The notes: generated from the letters alone by a model not told the origin. Numbered from the stretch's first letter, positions 1-10,436 are shown. The stretch is DNA of 64,000 bases from Sphingomonas guangdongensis (GCF_900199185.1 NZ_OBMI01000001.1:1054001-1118000); one strand, 5' to 3'. A program made the numbers and translations.

Positions 1-43
1 CACGAAGACTCCTCCACCCGGAAAAGAGCGCTACCATGATTCG

Positions 44-101
44 GTTGCACCTATCCACCGCAGGGAATCTTTTCCCCTGACAGTGTTGCACCTTATCCAC
101 A
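44..101. promoter_or_regulatory. Tandem DnaA-box-like repeat upstream of the DUF3576-leuS genes
   Basis: GTTGCACC occurs at 44-51 and again at 85-92, each followed by a DnaA-box-like sequence. The second is a perfect consensus box, TTATCCACA, at 93-101; the first, around 51-59, is degenerate. Between them lies a small inverted repeat (GGGAA at 63-67, TTCCC at 72-76). GANTC sites occur at 38-42 and 65-69. The rest of 1-197 holds no convincing gene. It could be a DnaA-regulated promoter or a DnaA titration site; the function is inferred from motifs only. Confidence 0.45.
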
Positions 102-197
102 GGTGGCCGCGCCGGGCAGCCGGCGCTTGCGGCACACCGGCCACCATCTATAGAGGCGTGTCGCTCCACTCGCGTCGACCTGTTTAGGACCTGCTTG

Positions 198-632
198 ATG
201 TTCACCGCACCGCGTGTCGCCGTCCTCAGCCTCGCTCTGCTCGCCCTTGCTGCGTGCGGCCGCGGCGGCAACCGGCCGAACGCCGACCTCGCGGCGTCGC
301 AGGTCACGACCATCGGCGTGAACAGCTATCTGTGGCGCGCCAGCCTCGACACGGTCAGCTTCATGCCGCTACTTCAGACCGATTCGAACGGCGGCGTGAT
401 CGTCACCGACTGGTACACCAACCCCAACTCACCGACCGAGCGGATGAAGGTGACGGTCACGATCCTCGACCAGGATCTGCGCGCCGATGCGGTTCGGGTC
501 GCGGCGCTGCGCCAGGTCAATCAGGGCGGCCAGTGGATCGCCGCGCCGGTCCAGGCGGCGACGGTTCAGAAGCTCGAGGACATCATCCTCACCCGCGCGC
601 GCGACCTGCGCCGCGGGGCCATCGTCAACTGA
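198..632 (+). CDS. DUF3576 family lipoprotein
   Basis: A 144-residue protein with a lipoprotein signal peptide: a hydrophobic stretch ending in a lipobox (LALAAC, Cys about residue 20), then a Gly/Arg-rich spacer. The mature part, with a conserved [11 protein letters not shown] block near residue 48, looks like the DUF3576 family, which is widespread in alphaproteobacteria and has no known function. The protein is probably anchored in the outer membrane or periplasm. An in-frame TTG lies directly before the chosen ATG. It sits 38 bp upstream of leuS, likely in the same transcription unit. Family assignment is from sequence recognition only. Confidence 0.75.
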   Translation: MFTAPRVAVLSLALLALAACGRGGNRPNADLAASQVTTIGVNSYLWRASLDTVSFMPLLQTDSNGGVIVTDWYTNPNSPTERMKVTVTILDQDLRADAVRVAALRQVNQGGQWIAAPVQAATVQKLEDIILTRARDLRRGAIVN

Positions 633-670
633 TCAGCGCGGGGCCGGGCGCCCCCGAACGGAGCACAGCC

Positions 671-3199
671 ATGTCGCGTTTCAACGCGCTGACCGCCGAT
701 GCCAAGTGGCAAGCGGTGTGGGATGAGCGCGCCACCTTCGCGGCCGACGACGCGAGCCCCAAGCCGAAAAGCTACGTGCTGGAAATGTTTCCCTACCCGT
801 CGGGAAAGATCCACATGGGCCACGTTCGCAACTACACCATGGGCGACGTACTCGCGCGCTTTCGTCGAATGACCGGGCACGAGGTGCTCCATCCGATGGG
901 CTGGGACGCGTTCGGCATGCCGGCCGAGAATGCGGCGATGGAGAAGGGCGTTCATCCCGGCGCCTGGACCTACCAGAACATCGCCGCGATGAAGGCGCAG
1001 CTGAAGCGGCTGGGCTTCGCGCTCGACTGGAGCCGCGAGCTCGCGACCTGCGACCCCGGCTACTACGGGCACGAGCAGGCGCTGTTCCTCGACCTGCTCG
1101 CCGCCGGACTCGTCTACCGCAAGGAGTCGGCGGTCAACTGGGACCCGGTCGACATGACCGTGCTGGCCAATGAGCAGGTCATTGACGGCCGCGGGTGGCG
1201 ATCGGCCGCGGTGGTCGAGAAGCGTAAGCTCAGCCAGTGGTTCCTGAAGATCACCGACTTCGCCGACGAGCTGCTCGACGGGCTGTCCACGCTCGACCAG
1301 TGGCCCGATAAGGTTCGGCTGATGCAGGAGAACTGGATCGGCAAGTCGGAGGGGCTGACCTTCGGCTTCACCGTGGCCGACGACGTGTCCGCCACATCGC
1401 CGATCGCTGACGAGCGCCGGATCGCCGTCTACTCGACGCGTCCAGACACGATCTTCGGCGCGAGCTTCGTGGCGGTCGCGGCCGATCACCCGATTGCGCT
1501 GGAGCTCGCCGCTGTGAACGCGGACGCCGCCGGCTTCATCGAGCAGTGCAAGGCCGGCGGCACCACCGCAGCCGAGCTGGAGACGCAGGAGAAGCTCGGC
1601 TTCGACACCGGGCTGAAGGTGCGGCATCCGTTCGACAGCGGCTGGATGCTGCCGGTCTTCATCGCCAACTTCGTGCTGATGGACTATGGCACCGGCGCGG
1701 TGATGGGCGTGCCCGCGCACGATCAGCGCGACCTGGATTTCGCGCGCAAGTACGGGCTTGAGGTACGCCGCGTGGTCGCCGACGACGACGCCGCTGACCC
1801 GGTGTTCGCCGGCGAAGAGGCCTACACGGGCCCGGGTCGCCTGGTGAACTCCGCCTTTCTAGACGGGCTGAGCGTCACGGATGCCAAGCGCGCGGTGATC
1901 GAGCGTGCGGAAGCAGGCGGCTGGGGCCAAGGCTCCACCGTGTGGCGCCTGCGCGACTGGGGCGTGAGCCGTCAGCGTTACTGGGGCACGCCGATCCCGA
2001 TCATCCACTGCGAGGCGTGCGGCGTCGTGCCGGTGCCGAAGGAGCAGCTGCCGGTCGTTCTGCCAGAGGACGTCAGCTTCGACGTGCCAGGCAACCCGCT
2101 CGATCGCCACCCGAGCTGGAAGCACGTCGCCTGCCCGAGCTGCGGCGGCGCCGCGCGGCGCGAGACCGACACGCTCGACACTTTCGTCAACTCGAGCTGG
2201 TACTTCATCCGCTTCGCAAGCCAGCCGGAGGACCAGCCGTTCGACCGGGCGGTGGCCGAGCAGTGGCTTCCGGTCGGCCAGTATATCGGCGGGGTCGAGC
2301 ACGCGATCCTGCACCTGCTCTACGCCCGCTTCTGGACGCGCGCGCTGCGGCGCGTGGGGCGGATCGACGTAGCGGAGCCGTTCGCGGGTTTGTTCACGCA
2401 GGGAATGGTGACGCACGAGACCTATCAAGACCCTGCCGGCGCCTGGCTGTCGCCGGACGAGGTAGCGGACGGCCGTGTCGTCGCGACCGGGGAGCCGGTG
2501 ACGGTCGGCCGGGTCGAGAAGATGTCCAAGTCAAAGAAGAACACGGTGGATCCCTCGCCCATCGTCGATCGCTACGGCGCGGACGCCGTGCGCTGGTTCA
2601 TGCTGTCCGACTCGCCTCCTGAGCGCGATCTGCCGTGGAGCGAGGCGGGCATCGAGGGCGCATGGCGGTTCGTCCAACGCCTGTGGCGGCTCGCCACGCC
2701 GGACGGCGCACCCGTGACCGACTCGCCCGATCACGACCTCGCCAAGCGCGTCCACCGCACCACCGCGGCGGTCGCCAGCGATATCGAGGCGCTGCAGTTC
2801 AACAAGGCGGTTGCGCGGCTGTACGAGCTGACCAGCGCGATCGAGAAGGCTGCGCCCTCGACCGACCGCGAGGCGGCCATCACCACCCTGCTCCAGCTGG
2901 TCGCGCCGATGGTGCCGCACCTTGCCGAAGAGGCCTGGGCGCTGCGCGGCAACGACGGGTTGATCGCCGACGCAACCTGGCCGACGGTCGATCCCGCGCT
3001 GCTGGTCGACGACGAAGTGACGATCGCGGTGCAGGTCAACGGCAAGCTCCGCGACACGCTCACCGCCGCCAAGGGTGCCGCGAAGGACGCGCTGGAGGCG
3101 GCCGCGCTCGCCTCCCCCGCAGTTCAACGCACGCTGGAGGGCAAGGAGCCGAAGAAAGTGGTTGTGGTGCCCGACCGACTGGTCAACATCGTCGCATGA
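671..3199 (+). CDS. leuS: Leucyl-tRNA synthetase
   Basis: A class I aminoacyl-tRNA synthetase that charges tRNA-Leu in the cytoplasm; 842 residues, the usual length. The HIGH signature appears as HMGH (residues 48-51) after PYPSGKI, and KMSKS is near 617-621. The region between holds the editing domain (for example TRPDTIFGA) and a Cys-pair segment (CEACG, CPSCGG). The C-terminal anticodon-binding domain ends in the conserved block with VQVNGKLRD. The ATG at 671 is chosen because homology starts just after it (MSRFNA...), although the frame stays open well upstream. The stop overlaps the lptE start (ATGA), so the two are translationally coupled. Confidence 0.97.
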   Translation: MSRFNALTADAKWQAVWDERATFAADDASPKPKSYVLEMFPYPSGKIHMGHVRNYTMGDVLARFRRMTGHEVLHPMGWDAFGMPAENAAMEKGVHPGAWTYQNIAAMKAQLKRLGFALDWSRELATCDPGYYGHEQALFLDLLAAGLVYRKESAVNWDPVDMTVLANEQVIDGRGWRSAAVVEKRKLSQWFLKITDFADELLDGLSTLDQWPDKVRLMQENWIGKSEGLTFGFTVADDVSATSPIADERRIAVYSTRPDTIFGASFVAVAADHPIALELAAVNADAAGFIEQCKAGGTTAAELETQEKLGFDTGLKVRHPFDSGWMLPVFIANFVLMDYGTGAVMGVPAHDQRDLDFARKYGLEVRRVVADDDAADPVFAGEEAYTGPGRLVNSAFLDGLSVTDAKRAVIERAEAGGWGQGSTVWRLRDWGVSRQRYWGTPIPIIHCEACGVVPVPKEQLPVVLPEDVSFDVPGNPLDRHPSWKHVACPSCGGAARRETDTLDTFVNSSWYFIRFASQPEDQPFDRAVAEQWLPVGQYIGGVEHAILHLLYARFWTRALRRVGRIDVAEPFAGLFTQGMVTHETYQDPAGAWLSPDEVADGRVVATGEPVTVGRVEKMSKSKKNTVDPSPIVDRYGADAVRWFMLSDSPPERDLPWSEAGIEGAWRFVQRLWRLATPDGAPVTDSPDHDLAKRVHRTTAAVASDIEALQFNKAVARLYELTSAIEKAAPSTDREAAITTLLQLVAPMVPHLAEEAWALRGNDGLIADATWPTVDPALLVDDEVTIAVQVNGKLRDTLTAAKGAAKDALEAAALASPAVQRTLEGKEPKKVVVVPDRLVNIVA

Positions 3200-3702
3200 C
3201 GCGCCTGCTTCCCCTCGCCGCGCTGCTGCTGCTGCTCACGGCCTGCGGGATGCGGCCGCTCTATGGCGGGGTCGACAGTGCCGCGCGCACGGCCTTGTCG
3301 GGCGTGGAGGTCGCGCCGATCGAGGGTCAGTCGGGTTGGCTGGTCGCCACCGCGCTGCGAGATCGGCTGAGTGCGACGGCCTCGGGAACGCCGCGCTATC
3401 GCCTGGACGTCAGGCTGGACGATCGCATTTCCGGGCTCGGCGTTCGCCGCGATGACAGCGTCGCGCGTGAGCGGCGGACGCTGCGCGCACGCTACCAGTT
3501 GGTGGATCTCGCCAGCGGCAACACGCTGCTGGACGCGGCTGCCGGATCCGATGCCGGGATCGATGTCGTCGGCTCCGAATATGCGACGATCGCCGCCGAG
3601 CAGACGGCGCTGGAGCGTCTCTCCGGGATCGTTGCCGATCAGATCGTCGCGCGGATCGCGCTCTATGGTCAGCGGACCGCGGGCGCGGCGCCGCAACCAT
3701 GA
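3196..3702 (+). CDS. lptE: LPS assembly lipoprotein LptE
   Basis: A 168-residue lipoprotein expected to plug the LptD barrel and help place lipopolysaccharide in the outer membrane. The N-terminus is a clear signal peptide with lipobox (LLLLTAC, Cys about residue 16) followed by GMRPLYGG, the hallmark start of alphaproteobacterial LptE. The rest is the weakly conserved LptE fold with a YQLVD segment. It overlaps leuS upstream and holA downstream by 4 bp each. The leuS-lptE-holA order is common in this class and supports the call. Confidence 0.9.
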   Translation: MTRLLPLAALLLLLTACGMRPLYGGVDSAARTALSGVEVAPIEGQSGWLVATALRDRLSATASGTPRYRLDVRLDDRISGLGVRRDDSVARERRTLRARYQLVDLASGNTLLDAAAGSDAGIDVVGSEYATIAAEQTALERLSGIVADQIVARIALYGQRTAGAAPQP

Positions 3703-4721
3703 AGGCGACCGCGGCGCAGCTCGCGTCCGCGATCACCCGGATCGGCAAGGGCGGCGGCGACGTCCGGCTGATCCTGCTTCACGGCAACGATGATGCAGGC
3801 GCGGCCGAGCATGCCGCGCAGCTCGGCCGCGCGATCGGGTCTGATGCCGAGCGCATAGACCTCGACGGGGCGGCGCTGAAGGCCAACCCCGGGCTGCTCG
3901 CCGACGAAGCGGCGTCGCTGTCCCTCTTCGGCGGCAAGCGCTGGGTGCGGGTCGCGGCCATGGGCGAGGAGTCGCTGGAGGCGGTGCAGCTGCTGCTCGC
4001 GGCGCCTGCCGGCGGCAACCCGGTGGTCGCGCTCGCCCCGACGGTCAAGGCGAGTGGCAAGCTGGTGAAGGAAGCGGTCGCCGCTCCCGCCGCGATGGCG
4101 CTCGCCTGCTACCAGCCGGAGGGAAAGGCGGCCACCCTGCTCGCCGCCGACATCGCCCGCGCCCACGGCGTCAGGCTTACCGGCGAAACTGCGGCGACGA
4201 TGTTCGCGGCGGCCGGGGGCGACCGCGCGATCCTGACGCGCGAAATCGAGAAGCTGGCCCTGTTCCTCGACGCCGCACCCGACCGGCCACGCGAGGCCGA
4301 CGCGGAGACGCTCGCCAGGATCAGTGCGGATGTGGAGGGCGCGGAGATCGGCGCGGCGGTGGAAGCGCTGATCGGCGGCCGGCCCGACCGGCTGGCAGCC
4401 GACCTGATTGAGCTCGACGCCGCCGGTACGATGGTGCCGACCATGCGTGCGCTCGCGAGGCGGTTGATCGCGCTGGCCGAGATGCGCGCCACGGTTGACG
4501 ACGGCGAGTCGCCGGAGGTGGCGGTCGAGCGCCACCGCGTCTTCTTCCGTGAGCGCGACAGCACGGTGCGGCTGCTTCGCAGCTGGACCAGTCCACAGAT
4601 CGCACAGGCGCTGGCGCGCGTACGGCGCGCCGAGCGCGGGATCATGAGCGGCGGCGGTGCGGGCGTGACCGGCGCGCACGAGCTCGTCACGCTCGCGCGG
4701 GCGGCCGCCCGACGCGGCTAG
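3699..4721 (+). CDS. holA: DNA polymerase III subunit delta
   Basis: The delta subunit of the clamp loader, which opens the beta sliding clamp for loading at primed DNA; 340 residues, normal for the family. It begins with the AAA+-like domain (LILLHGNDDAGAAEHAAQLG), has the middle RYQPEG-type region (ACYQPEGKAATL), and ends in the helical collar domain. Delta has no functional ATPase site, and none is seen here. The start overlaps lptE. The stop shares the palindrome CTAG (4718-4721) with the stop of convergent parB, so the two genes end on the same four bases. Confidence 0.92.
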   Translation: MKATAAQLASAITRIGKGGGDVRLILLHGNDDAGAAEHAAQLGRAIGSDAERIDLDGAALKANPGLLADEAASLSLFGGKRWVRVAAMGEESLEAVQLLLAAPAGGNPVVALAPTVKASGKLVKEAVAAPAAMALACYQPEGKAATLLAADIARAHGVRLTGETAATMFAAAGGDRAILTREIEKLALFLDAAPDRPREADAETLARISADVEGAEIGAAVEALIGGRPDRLAADLIELDAAGTMVPTMRALARRLIALAEMRATVDDGESPEVAVERHRVFFRERDSTVRLLRSWTSPQIAQALARVRRAERGIMSGGGAGVTGAHELVTLARAAARRG

Positions 4722-5617
4722 ATGCCCTCGCCGCTCAGCCGCTGGCAGACCATGTCGAGCTGATCGAGCGTGGAATAGGAGAGCGACAGCACGCCCCCCT
4801 TCTCGCCGTGCGCGATCCGCACGTTGAGCCCGAGCAGATCACCGAGCTGGCGCTCCAGCGCGGCGATGTCGGCATTCTCGTTCGCGGCAACGGGAGGCGT
4901 CGGGGCACGCGCTTTGCCGGCCGACGGCTTAGCCTCGCGCGCCAATCGCTCCGTATCCCGGACGGTCAGCTGCTCGGCCACGACTCGTCTAGCGAGCCCC
5001 TCGGCATCGCGCGCCCCGATCAGCGCCCGTGCGTGCCCCATTTCGATCGCACCCTCGACCACCAGCGTGCGGACCGGCGGCGGCAGATCGAGCAGCCGAA
5101 GGAGATTGGCGACATGGCTGCGCGACTTGTTCACAATTCGGCCAAGCGCCTCCTGCGTGTGACCAAACTGATCGATCAGCCGTCGGTATGCCTCAGCCTC
5201 TTCGATCGCGTTGAGGTCGGCGCGCTGGATGTTCTCGACCAGCGCGATCTCCATCGTCTCCGCGTCGGTAAGCTCCCGGACGATGACGGGCACTTCGTGG
5301 AGCCGGGCACGTTGCGCTGCCCGCCAGCGCCGCTCGCCGGCGACGATCTGATAGTCGTGGCCGTGCGGGCGGACGACGATTGGCTGGATCAGCCCGCGCT
5401 GCGCGATCGATCGGGCGAGCTCGTCTAGCGCTTCCTCGTCGAAGTGCCGGCGCGGCTGATCCGGATGCGGCCGCATCGCGCTGACCGGGAGCGTCCGGAT
5501 GCCAGTCGCCGGGCTCTCACCCGCAACCGCCGGCTCCGGCACGTCACCGAGGAGCGCACTTAGTCCGCGACCAAGCCCGGTGCGAGGTTTCCGCGGGGAA
5601 GACGGCTGATCGCTCAT
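4718..5617 (-). CDS. parB: Chromosome-partitioning protein ParB (CTPase clamp)
   Basis: Binds parS sites, then spreads as a CTP-dependent sliding clamp to mark the origin region for segregation; 299 residues. The N-terminal tail carries the ParA-contacting GLGRGLSALLGD box (residues 14-25). The ParB/Srx CTP-binding domain has GERRWRAAQ (94-102) and ENIQR (129-133). A helix-turn-helix with KSRSHVANLLRLL lies near 164-176, and a leucine-rich dimerisation end follows. It overlaps parA by 4 bp, and three candidate parS sites occur in this window. Confidence 0.97.
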   Translation of the reverse strand: MSDQPSSPRKPRTGLGRGLSALLGDVPEPAVAGESPATGIRTLPVSAMRPHPDQPRRHFDEEALDELARSIAQRGLIQPIVVRPHGHDYQIVAGERRWRAAQRARLHEVPVIVRELTDAETMEIALVENIQRADLNAIEEAEAYRRLIDQFGHTQEALGRIVNKSRSHVANLLRLLDLPPPVRTLVVEGAIEMGHARALIGARDAEGLARRVVAEQLTVRDTERLAREAKPSAGKARAPTPPVAANENADIAALERQLGDLLGLNVRIAHGEKGGVLSLSYSTLDQLDMVCQRLSGEGI

Positions 5618-6393
5618 GCGGCCTGCGCGATTCGCGGCAGGCGGGTGATCACCTCGCGCGCCAACGCCATATACGCCTCCGATCCAGCGCAGCGATGATC
5701 GTAGATCAGGGCCGGCATGCCATGGCTCGGTGCCTCCGACAGACGCACGTTGCGGGGAATGACGGTGTCGAACACCACGGGCCCTAGCACCGCGCGAACG
5801 TCGTCCGACACTTGGTCCGTCAGGCGATTGCGACGATCGTACATCGTCAGCACGACCCCCAGGATCGAGAGCCCGGGATTGAACCGGGACCGGATCCGCT
5901 CGACCGTGCTGAGCAGCTGGCTCAATCCCTCAAGCGCGAAGAACTCGCACTGGAGCGGGACCAGCAGGGCATCGGAGGCGACCATCGCGTTGATCGTGAG
6001 TAGACCGAGCGACGGCGGACAATCGATCAGGACCACATCCCAGCGACTGCTACCCGCTTCGATCGCCTGGTTGAGGCGATGGGTACGCGCGTCGAACTCG
6101 ATAAGCTCGATCTCTGCCCCGGACAGATCGACCGTCGCGGGCACGACATCCAGCCGTGGAACGTCGGTGCGCACGGCAGCCTCGTCGAGCGTCGCCTCGC
6201 GGATCAGCAGATCGTAGCTGGACACTTCGCGGTTGGCGCGATCGATCCCCAACCCGGTAGACGCATTGCCCTGTGGATCGAGGTCGATCAGCAGCACCCG
6301 CGATCCCGTCGCAGCCAGCGCGGTGCCGACGTTGATCGCCGTCGTCGTCTTGCCGACACCGCCCTTCTGGTTCGCGATGGCGATCACCTTCAT
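5614..6393 (-). CDS. parA: Chromosome-partitioning ATPase ParA
   Basis: A deviant-Walker ATPase that forms a DNA-bound gradient pulling ParB-parS complexes; 259 residues. The N-terminus [19 protein letters not shown] holds the KGGVGKT P-loop with the signature lysine. Further motifs are LLIDLDPQGNAS and the Walker B-like VVLIDCPPSLG. The ATG at 6393 is chosen because the family starts exactly there; the open frame upstream is only rsmG read out of frame. The start overlaps the end of rsmG by 4 bp, giving an rsmG-parA-parB operon. Confidence 0.97.
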   Translation of the reverse strand: MKVIAIANQKGGVGKTTTAINVGTALAATGSRVLLIDLDPQGNASTGLGIDRANREVSSYDLLIREATLDEAAVRTDVPRLDVVPATVDLSGAEIELIEFDARTHRLNQAIEAGSSRWDVVLIDCPPSLGLLTINAMVASDALLVPLQCEFFALEGLSQLLSTVERIRSRFNPGLSILGVVLTMYDRRNRLTDQVSDDVRAVLGPVVFDTVIPRNVRLSEAPSHGMPALIYDHRCAGSEAYMALAREVITRLPRIAQAA

Positions 6394-7013
6394 CGCGGCC
6401 GCACCTGGGTCGCGACGATGATGCCGGCAGCGGGATCGGTTAGGCTGTGTTCCACGTGGAACTCTCCTTGCCACGTCTGCCGCGCATTCTCCAGTTCGAC
6501 GGACGCCGACGCGCCCTTGGGTAGGAGAAAAACCGTGGATAGTCCCGCGAAGCCGCGTGCGTCGGCGAACAGGCGATCGGTCTTGGCCACGGCTCGAGCA
6601 GAGACGATTGCGGCTTTCGGCAAGGTCACACGGTCGGCCGAACGTCCGATGATCGTCACACGGTGGTCTAGATCCAGATCCTTTGCCGCGGCCTCGAGGA
6701 AAGCGACTCGCAGGCGGCGTGGTTCGATAAGGACAACCGACCAGTTGCTCGCAGCCGCGATGACAAGGCCTGGGAGGCCCGCGCCGCTGCCGATGTCGAC
6801 CCACGTCGCCCCCGCACTAGGTTCAACGGCAAGCCGCAGCAGTTGCGCACTGTCGACGATGTGCCGGGTCCACATCGCCTCCTTGGTTGAGGGAGCGATC
6901 AGGTTCTGGCGCTCACTTTCCGCGGTCAGCAGATCTACGTAGCGACGTAGACGATCGAGCGCCGGTGTGCCGAACTGCGCCGCACACCACCCCTGCGCCT
7001 CCTCCTCGTTCAC
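6390..7013 (-). CDS. rsmG: 16S rRNA (guanine-N7) methyltransferase RsmG (GidB)
   Basis: A SAM-dependent methyltransferase acting on G527 of 16S rRNA; 207 residues. The SAM motif appears as [15 protein letters not shown], with the family's NLIAPST segment before it and SARAVAK near the middle. It overlaps mnmG upstream and parA downstream by 4 bp each, the classic origin-proximal gidA-gidB-parA-parB order. Its 3-prime end encodes EFHVEH, and those codons contain the parS-like site at 6448-6463. Confidence 0.95.
   Translation of the reverse strand: MNEEEAQGWCAAQFGTPALDRLRRYVDLLTAESERQNLIAPSTKEAMWTRHIVDSAQLLRLAVEPSAGATWVDIGSGAGLPGLVIAAASNWSVVLIEPRRLRVAFLEAAAKDLDLDHRVTIIGRSADRVTLPKAAIVSARAVAKTDRLFADARGFAGLSTVFLLPKGASASVELENARQTWQGEFHVEHSLTDPAAGIIVATQVRPR
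6448..6463. other. parS-like ParB binding site, copy 1
   Basis: TGTTCCACGTGGAACT matches the near-palindrome TGTTCCACGTGGAACA, a variant of the bacterial parS consensus, at 15 of 16 positions. It lies inside the 3-prime end of rsmG, immediately upstream of parA-parB, where parS sites are often found. Confidence 0.85.
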
Positions 7014-8842
7014 GCCGCGCGACGTCGGACGTGAAGCAGGATGGCCGAGAGCGCGGCCGGCGACACACCACGCACTCGCTCCGCATCGTTCAGCGTGCGC
7101 GGACGCGCCGCCGACAATCGCTGCACCATCTCGCTGGAGAGACCCGGAACCGTATCGTAGCGAAGATCGTCCGGCAGATGGGTCACTGCCGCCGCGCGTC
7201 GTGCAGCGATCTCGGCGGCTTGCCGCTCCAGATACGGTGCATAGCGCGCATCCTCGACATACTCGGCGAGCACATCCGCGGGTACGTCCGGCACCTGCAC
7301 CAGCTGCTCGGGCGCGACATCAGGCAAGCGAAGCCACTCACGAGCTGCGCGACGACTACCGTCTCGCGCCACGTTGATCCCGCTGCGGCGGAGGTCGTCG
7401 GCCGTCAGTTGAGCATCGAACGCCTGGTCCAGCTTGTGACGGTCCGCCACGCGCTGCCGATACCAGCTCTGCCGCGCTTCACCGATGCATCCGACAGCCA
7501 TCCCCTGCTCGTGGAGCCTGGCCGGGGCATTGTCACTGCGCAGCGTCAGGCGGTACTCCGCGCGCGCGGTCAGCATTCGGTACGGCTCGGTGACGCCCTG
7601 CAGGACCAGATCGTCTATCATGACGCCAAGATAGCTGCTGCCCCGATCGAGGAGCAGCGGTGCGCGTCCCAATGCACGCGCCGCGGCGTTGACGCCCGCG
7701 ACGAGCCCCTGCCCCGCCGCTTCCTCATAGCCGGTCGTGCCGTTGATCTGTCCGGCACAGAAGAGACCGGGGAGCGCTCCGACTTCCAAACGGTGATCGA
7801 GTGCGCGCGGATCGATATGGTCGTACTCGACGGCGTAGCCCGGCACCGTGATGACGGCTTGCTCCAAACCGGCAATCGAGTTGATCATCGCGACCTGCAC
7901 ATCGACCGGCAGCGAGGTCGATATTCCGTTCGGGTAGACCAGCGGATCGGTTAGCCCTTCTGGTTCAAGGAACAGCTGGTGCCCCTTCCGATCCGCGAAC
8001 CGGTGCACCTTGTCCTCGATAGACGGACAGTAACGCGGTCCCTGCCCGCTGATCTCTCCGGAGAACAGCGGCGATCGCGACAGGCCGGAGCGGATAATAT
8101 CGTGGGTTCGCTCGTTAGTGCGCGTGATTGCGCAGGCGAGCTGCGGCAAGCGACGCTCCGCGGTGAGCGGCGACATCGTCCAGTGGTCGGCATCACTTGG
8201 CTGCGGAGTTAGCGCACCCCAATTGATCGTACGCCCGTCGAGTCGTGGCGGCGTGCCTGTCTTCAGCCGTCCAATCGGCAAAGCGAGTGCGCGAAGCTCC
8301 ACGCCAAGCCGGGTTGCGGCACGCTCCGCTACCCTCCCGCCGTCCGCGCGCTCATCGCCACGGAACAGCCGGCCACCAAGGAAGGTCCCGGTTGCGAGGA
8401 TCACAGCAGAACAGGTGACAACCGCTCCACCCGACAGATCGACCCCGCATATCCTTCCGCCTTCCGTCTTCAGCGAGCGGACCTCATCCGCGATCACCTG
8501 GATGCGCGAACTCGCGACGGCGTGCTGCACCGCACGGGCATATTCGACACGATCCGCCTGGATGCGCGGGCCATGAACGGCCTTGCCCTTGCTCAGGTTG
8601 AGCATCCGGTGGTGAATAGCCGCCGCATCTGCAGCCGCCGCCATTACACCGTCCAGCGCGTCGATCTCGCGGACGAGATGGCCCTTCCCGACACCACCGA
8701 TCGCCGGATTACACGACATCGCACCAATAAACGCCGGATCAAAGGTCACGAGTGCGACGCGCGCACCTACCCTATCCGCTGCAAGAGCAGCCTCGACGCC
8801 GGCGTGCCCGCCTCCGACGACAACCACATCAACCTTGTGCAT
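7010..8842 (-). CDS. mnmG: tRNA uridine-5-carboxymethylaminomethyl modification enzyme MnmG (GidA)
   Basis: The FAD- and NADH-dependent partner of MnmE in cmnm5U34 modification of wobble uridines; 610 residues, full length. The Rossmann FAD motif [11 protein letters not shown] is at about residues 8-18. [26 protein letters not shown] and the C-terminal helical domain with the family ending near [11 protein letters not shown] follow. It overlaps rsmG by 4 bp. mnmE lies 57 bp upstream on the same strand, with a parS-like site in the gap. Confidence 0.96.
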   Translation of the reverse strand: MHKVDVVVVGGGHAGVEAALAADRVGARVALVTFDPAFIGAMSCNPAIGGVGKGHLVREIDALDGVMAAAADAAAIHHRMLNLSKGKAVHGPRIQADRVEYARAVQHAVASSRIQVIADEVRSLKTEGGRICGVDLSGGAVVTCSAVILATGTFLGGRLFRGDERADGGRVAERAATRLGVELRALALPIGRLKTGTPPRLDGRTINWGALTPQPSDADHWTMSPLTAERRLPQLACAITRTNERTHDIIRSGLSRSPLFSGEISGQGPRYCPSIEDKVHRFADRKGHQLFLEPEGLTDPLVYPNGISTSLPVDVQVAMINSIAGLEQAVITVPGYAVEYDHIDPRALDHRLEVGALPGLFCAGQINGTTGYEEAAGQGLVAGVNAAARALGRAPLLLDRGSSYLGVMIDDLVLQGVTEPYRMLTARAEYRLTLRSDNAPARLHEQGMAVGCIGEARQSWYRQRVADRHKLDQAFDAQLTADDLRRSGINVARDGSRRAAREWLRLPDVAPEQLVQVPDVPADVLAEYVEDARYAPYLERQAAEIAARRAAAVTHLPDDLRYDTVPGLSSEMVQRLSAARPRTLNDAERVRGVSPAALSAILLHVRRRAA

Positions 8843-8882
8843 TGTTGGTACCTAGTCGGTTAGTCAAACAGCGTCAAAATGC

Positions 8883-8898
8883 TGTTCCACGTGGAACG
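8883..8898. other. parS-like ParB binding site, copy 2
   Basis: TGTTCCACGTGGAACG matches TGTTCCACGTGGAACA at 15 of 16 positions. It lies in the 57-bp gap between mnmE and mnmG, one base from the mnmE stop, about 2.4 kb from copy 1. Confidence 0.87.
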
Positions 8899-8899
8899 C

Positions 8900-10186
8900 C
8901 TATTTGCCGATGCAGAATCGTGCGAACAGCGCATCAAGAACGTGCTCTACCGATGCTCGTGCTGTGATTCGGTCGAACAACTCACGCGCGATCCGCAGTT
9001 GCTCGGCGGCAATCAGCAAATCCGATTGACCATCGGCATGACGAAGCGCGCTTGCCGCCGCGTTTGCCAGTGCCCGCTGACGATTGTTGAGCGCTAACTC
9101 ATCCGCAGCTGGAACCAGCGTCGACGCCGCCCGACCCAGCGCCTCCCATAGTGCAGCGGTACCCTTGACGCTCGTCCCCGATGCCGGGATCCGTCCCTCC
9201 GGGACGTGACGCCGGTGCGGGAGGTCCGCACGAGCATGGACGGCTATCATTTCGCTTGACGGTGGCGGCCCGTCGCCGAGCCATAGCACCAAGTCCGCCG
9301 CTGCGATGCTTTCGCGCGCGCGTGCAACGCCGATAGCTTCGATCTGATCGTCACTCTCCGTCAAGCCTGCCGTGTCGGTGAACAGCCAGGCACGTCCGTC
9401 ACGCACGACCGGCGCATCGATCCGGTCACGAGTCGTGCCCGCGATCGGCGAGACGATCGCAACATCGCGTTCAGCCAGCGCATTGATCAACGTCGACTTT
9501 CCACTGTTGGGCGGGCCCGCCAACACTACGCGCAGGCCGTCGTGCAACCGCTCGCTCGATGGTCGTGACAGCACCACCTCAATGTCGCGAACCAAGGTGG
9601 CGATCTGATCAGCGACGCCCCTGGCCAACGTGTCGCCGGCACCGACATCACCCTCCTCCTCATGGTCGATCGCCGCCTCTACCTGAGCGGCGGCGGCGAC
9701 CGTCGCTGCGCTCCACTGCTCGATCTGCCGGCGGATCAGCCCGTCGGCACTGCGCAGGGCTGCGCGCCGCTGCGCCTCCGTCTCCGCACTCAGCAGATCG
9801 GCAAGCCCCTCGGCGGCGGTGAGGTCCAGGCGCCCGGACGCGAGCGAGCGGCGCGTGAACTCGCCTGCCAATGCCGGACGAACGCCGTCGATCACCGCCA
9901 ATGCAGATTCGACCGCGCGGACCACCGCGCGTCCGCCATGAAGGTGGAACTCGACCAGATCATCGCCGGTAACGCTGCCGTCAGCCGGAAACGCCAGCAC
10001 GAGCCCGCGATCCAGCAACTCGCCGGATGACGGCTCTCGTAGCGCCCGCAAACCTGCACGGCGTGGCGGCGGCAGCGGCCCGACGAGCGCCTCCGCCGCC
10101 TCGAACGCCACGGGCCCGCTCACCCGAACGATCGCGATCGCCGCGGGCACGACACCGCTGGACAGTGCGAAGATGGTGTCGGTCAT
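8900..10186 (-). CDS. mnmE: tRNA modification GTPase MnmE (TrmE)
   Basis: A GTPase that works with MnmG on wobble uridines; 428 residues. The N-terminal formyl-THF-binding domain starts TIFALSSG. The G domain has G1 GPPNSGKS (about 224-231), the K-loop region SPIAGTTRD and G3 DTAG (271-274). The family's C-terminal CIGK, with the catalytic cysteine, is intact. Oddly, the expected G4 NKxD motif is not visible; the corresponding place reads VHARADL (about 316-322). It overlaps the DUF6489 gene upstream by 4 bp. Confidence 0.94.
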   Translation of the reverse strand: MTDTIFALSSGVVPAAIAIVRVSGPVAFEAAEALVGPLPPPRRAGLRALREPSSGELLDRGLVLAFPADGSVTGDDLVEFHLHGGRAVVRAVESALAVIDGVRPALAGEFTRRSLASGRLDLTAAEGLADLLSAETEAQRRAALRSADGLIRRQIEQWSAATVAAAAQVEAAIDHEEEGDVGAGDTLARGVADQIATLVRDIEVVLSRPSSERLHDGLRVVLAGPPNSGKSTLINALAERDVAIVSPIAGTTRDRIDAPVVRDGRAWLFTDTAGLTESDDQIEAIGVARARESIAAADLVLWLGDGPPPSSEMIAVHARADLPHRRHVPEGRIPASGTSVKGTAALWEALGRAASTLVPAADELALNNRQRALANAAASALRHADGQSDLLIAAEQLRIARELFDRITARASVEHVLDALFARFCIGK

Positions 10187-10410
10187 CCCTTCGGCGCGGC
10201 GTCGAACATCCGGCGCCAGAAAGCCATGCCGGCCTCCCCCATCGGCGCCCAGCTGCGCACGAGCGTCTCCATCATCTCGGGCGATGCTCCCCCTTGCATC
10301 GTCTCCAGCATCATGCCGACATAGCGTTCATGGATCGGCGACAGATCGGGCAGCCCCATGGCTGCGCGCGCCTCCTCGGGCGTGCACTCGATCTCGACAT
10401 TGATCTTCAT
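10183..10410 (-). CDS. DUF6489 family small protein
   Basis: A 75-residue acidic, methionine-rich protein beginning MKINVEIECTPEEAR and containing GLPDLSPIHERYV. This resembles DUF6489, a short family of unknown role in alphaproteobacteria. No signal peptide or membrane segment is seen. The ATG at 10410 is preceded by a GGGAA-type ribosome site; longer upstream starts would run into the divergent ogt gene. It overlaps mnmE by 4 bp and heads that operon. The family name is from recognition, not a search. Confidence 0.75.
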   Translation of the reverse strand: MKINVEIECTPEEARAAMGLPDLSPIHERYVGMMLETMQGGASPEMMETLVRSWAPMGEAGMAFWRRMFDAAPKG

Positions 10411-10436
10411 GGACGTTCCCCTCATCGTGCGCGCCG

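Noticed and set aside
566..1720. Long open frame antisense to leuS
   Set aside because: No family features; it mirrors codon bias of the high-G+C leuS gene. The same applies to long antisense frames across hemE, recQ, crtI, purH and wzc.
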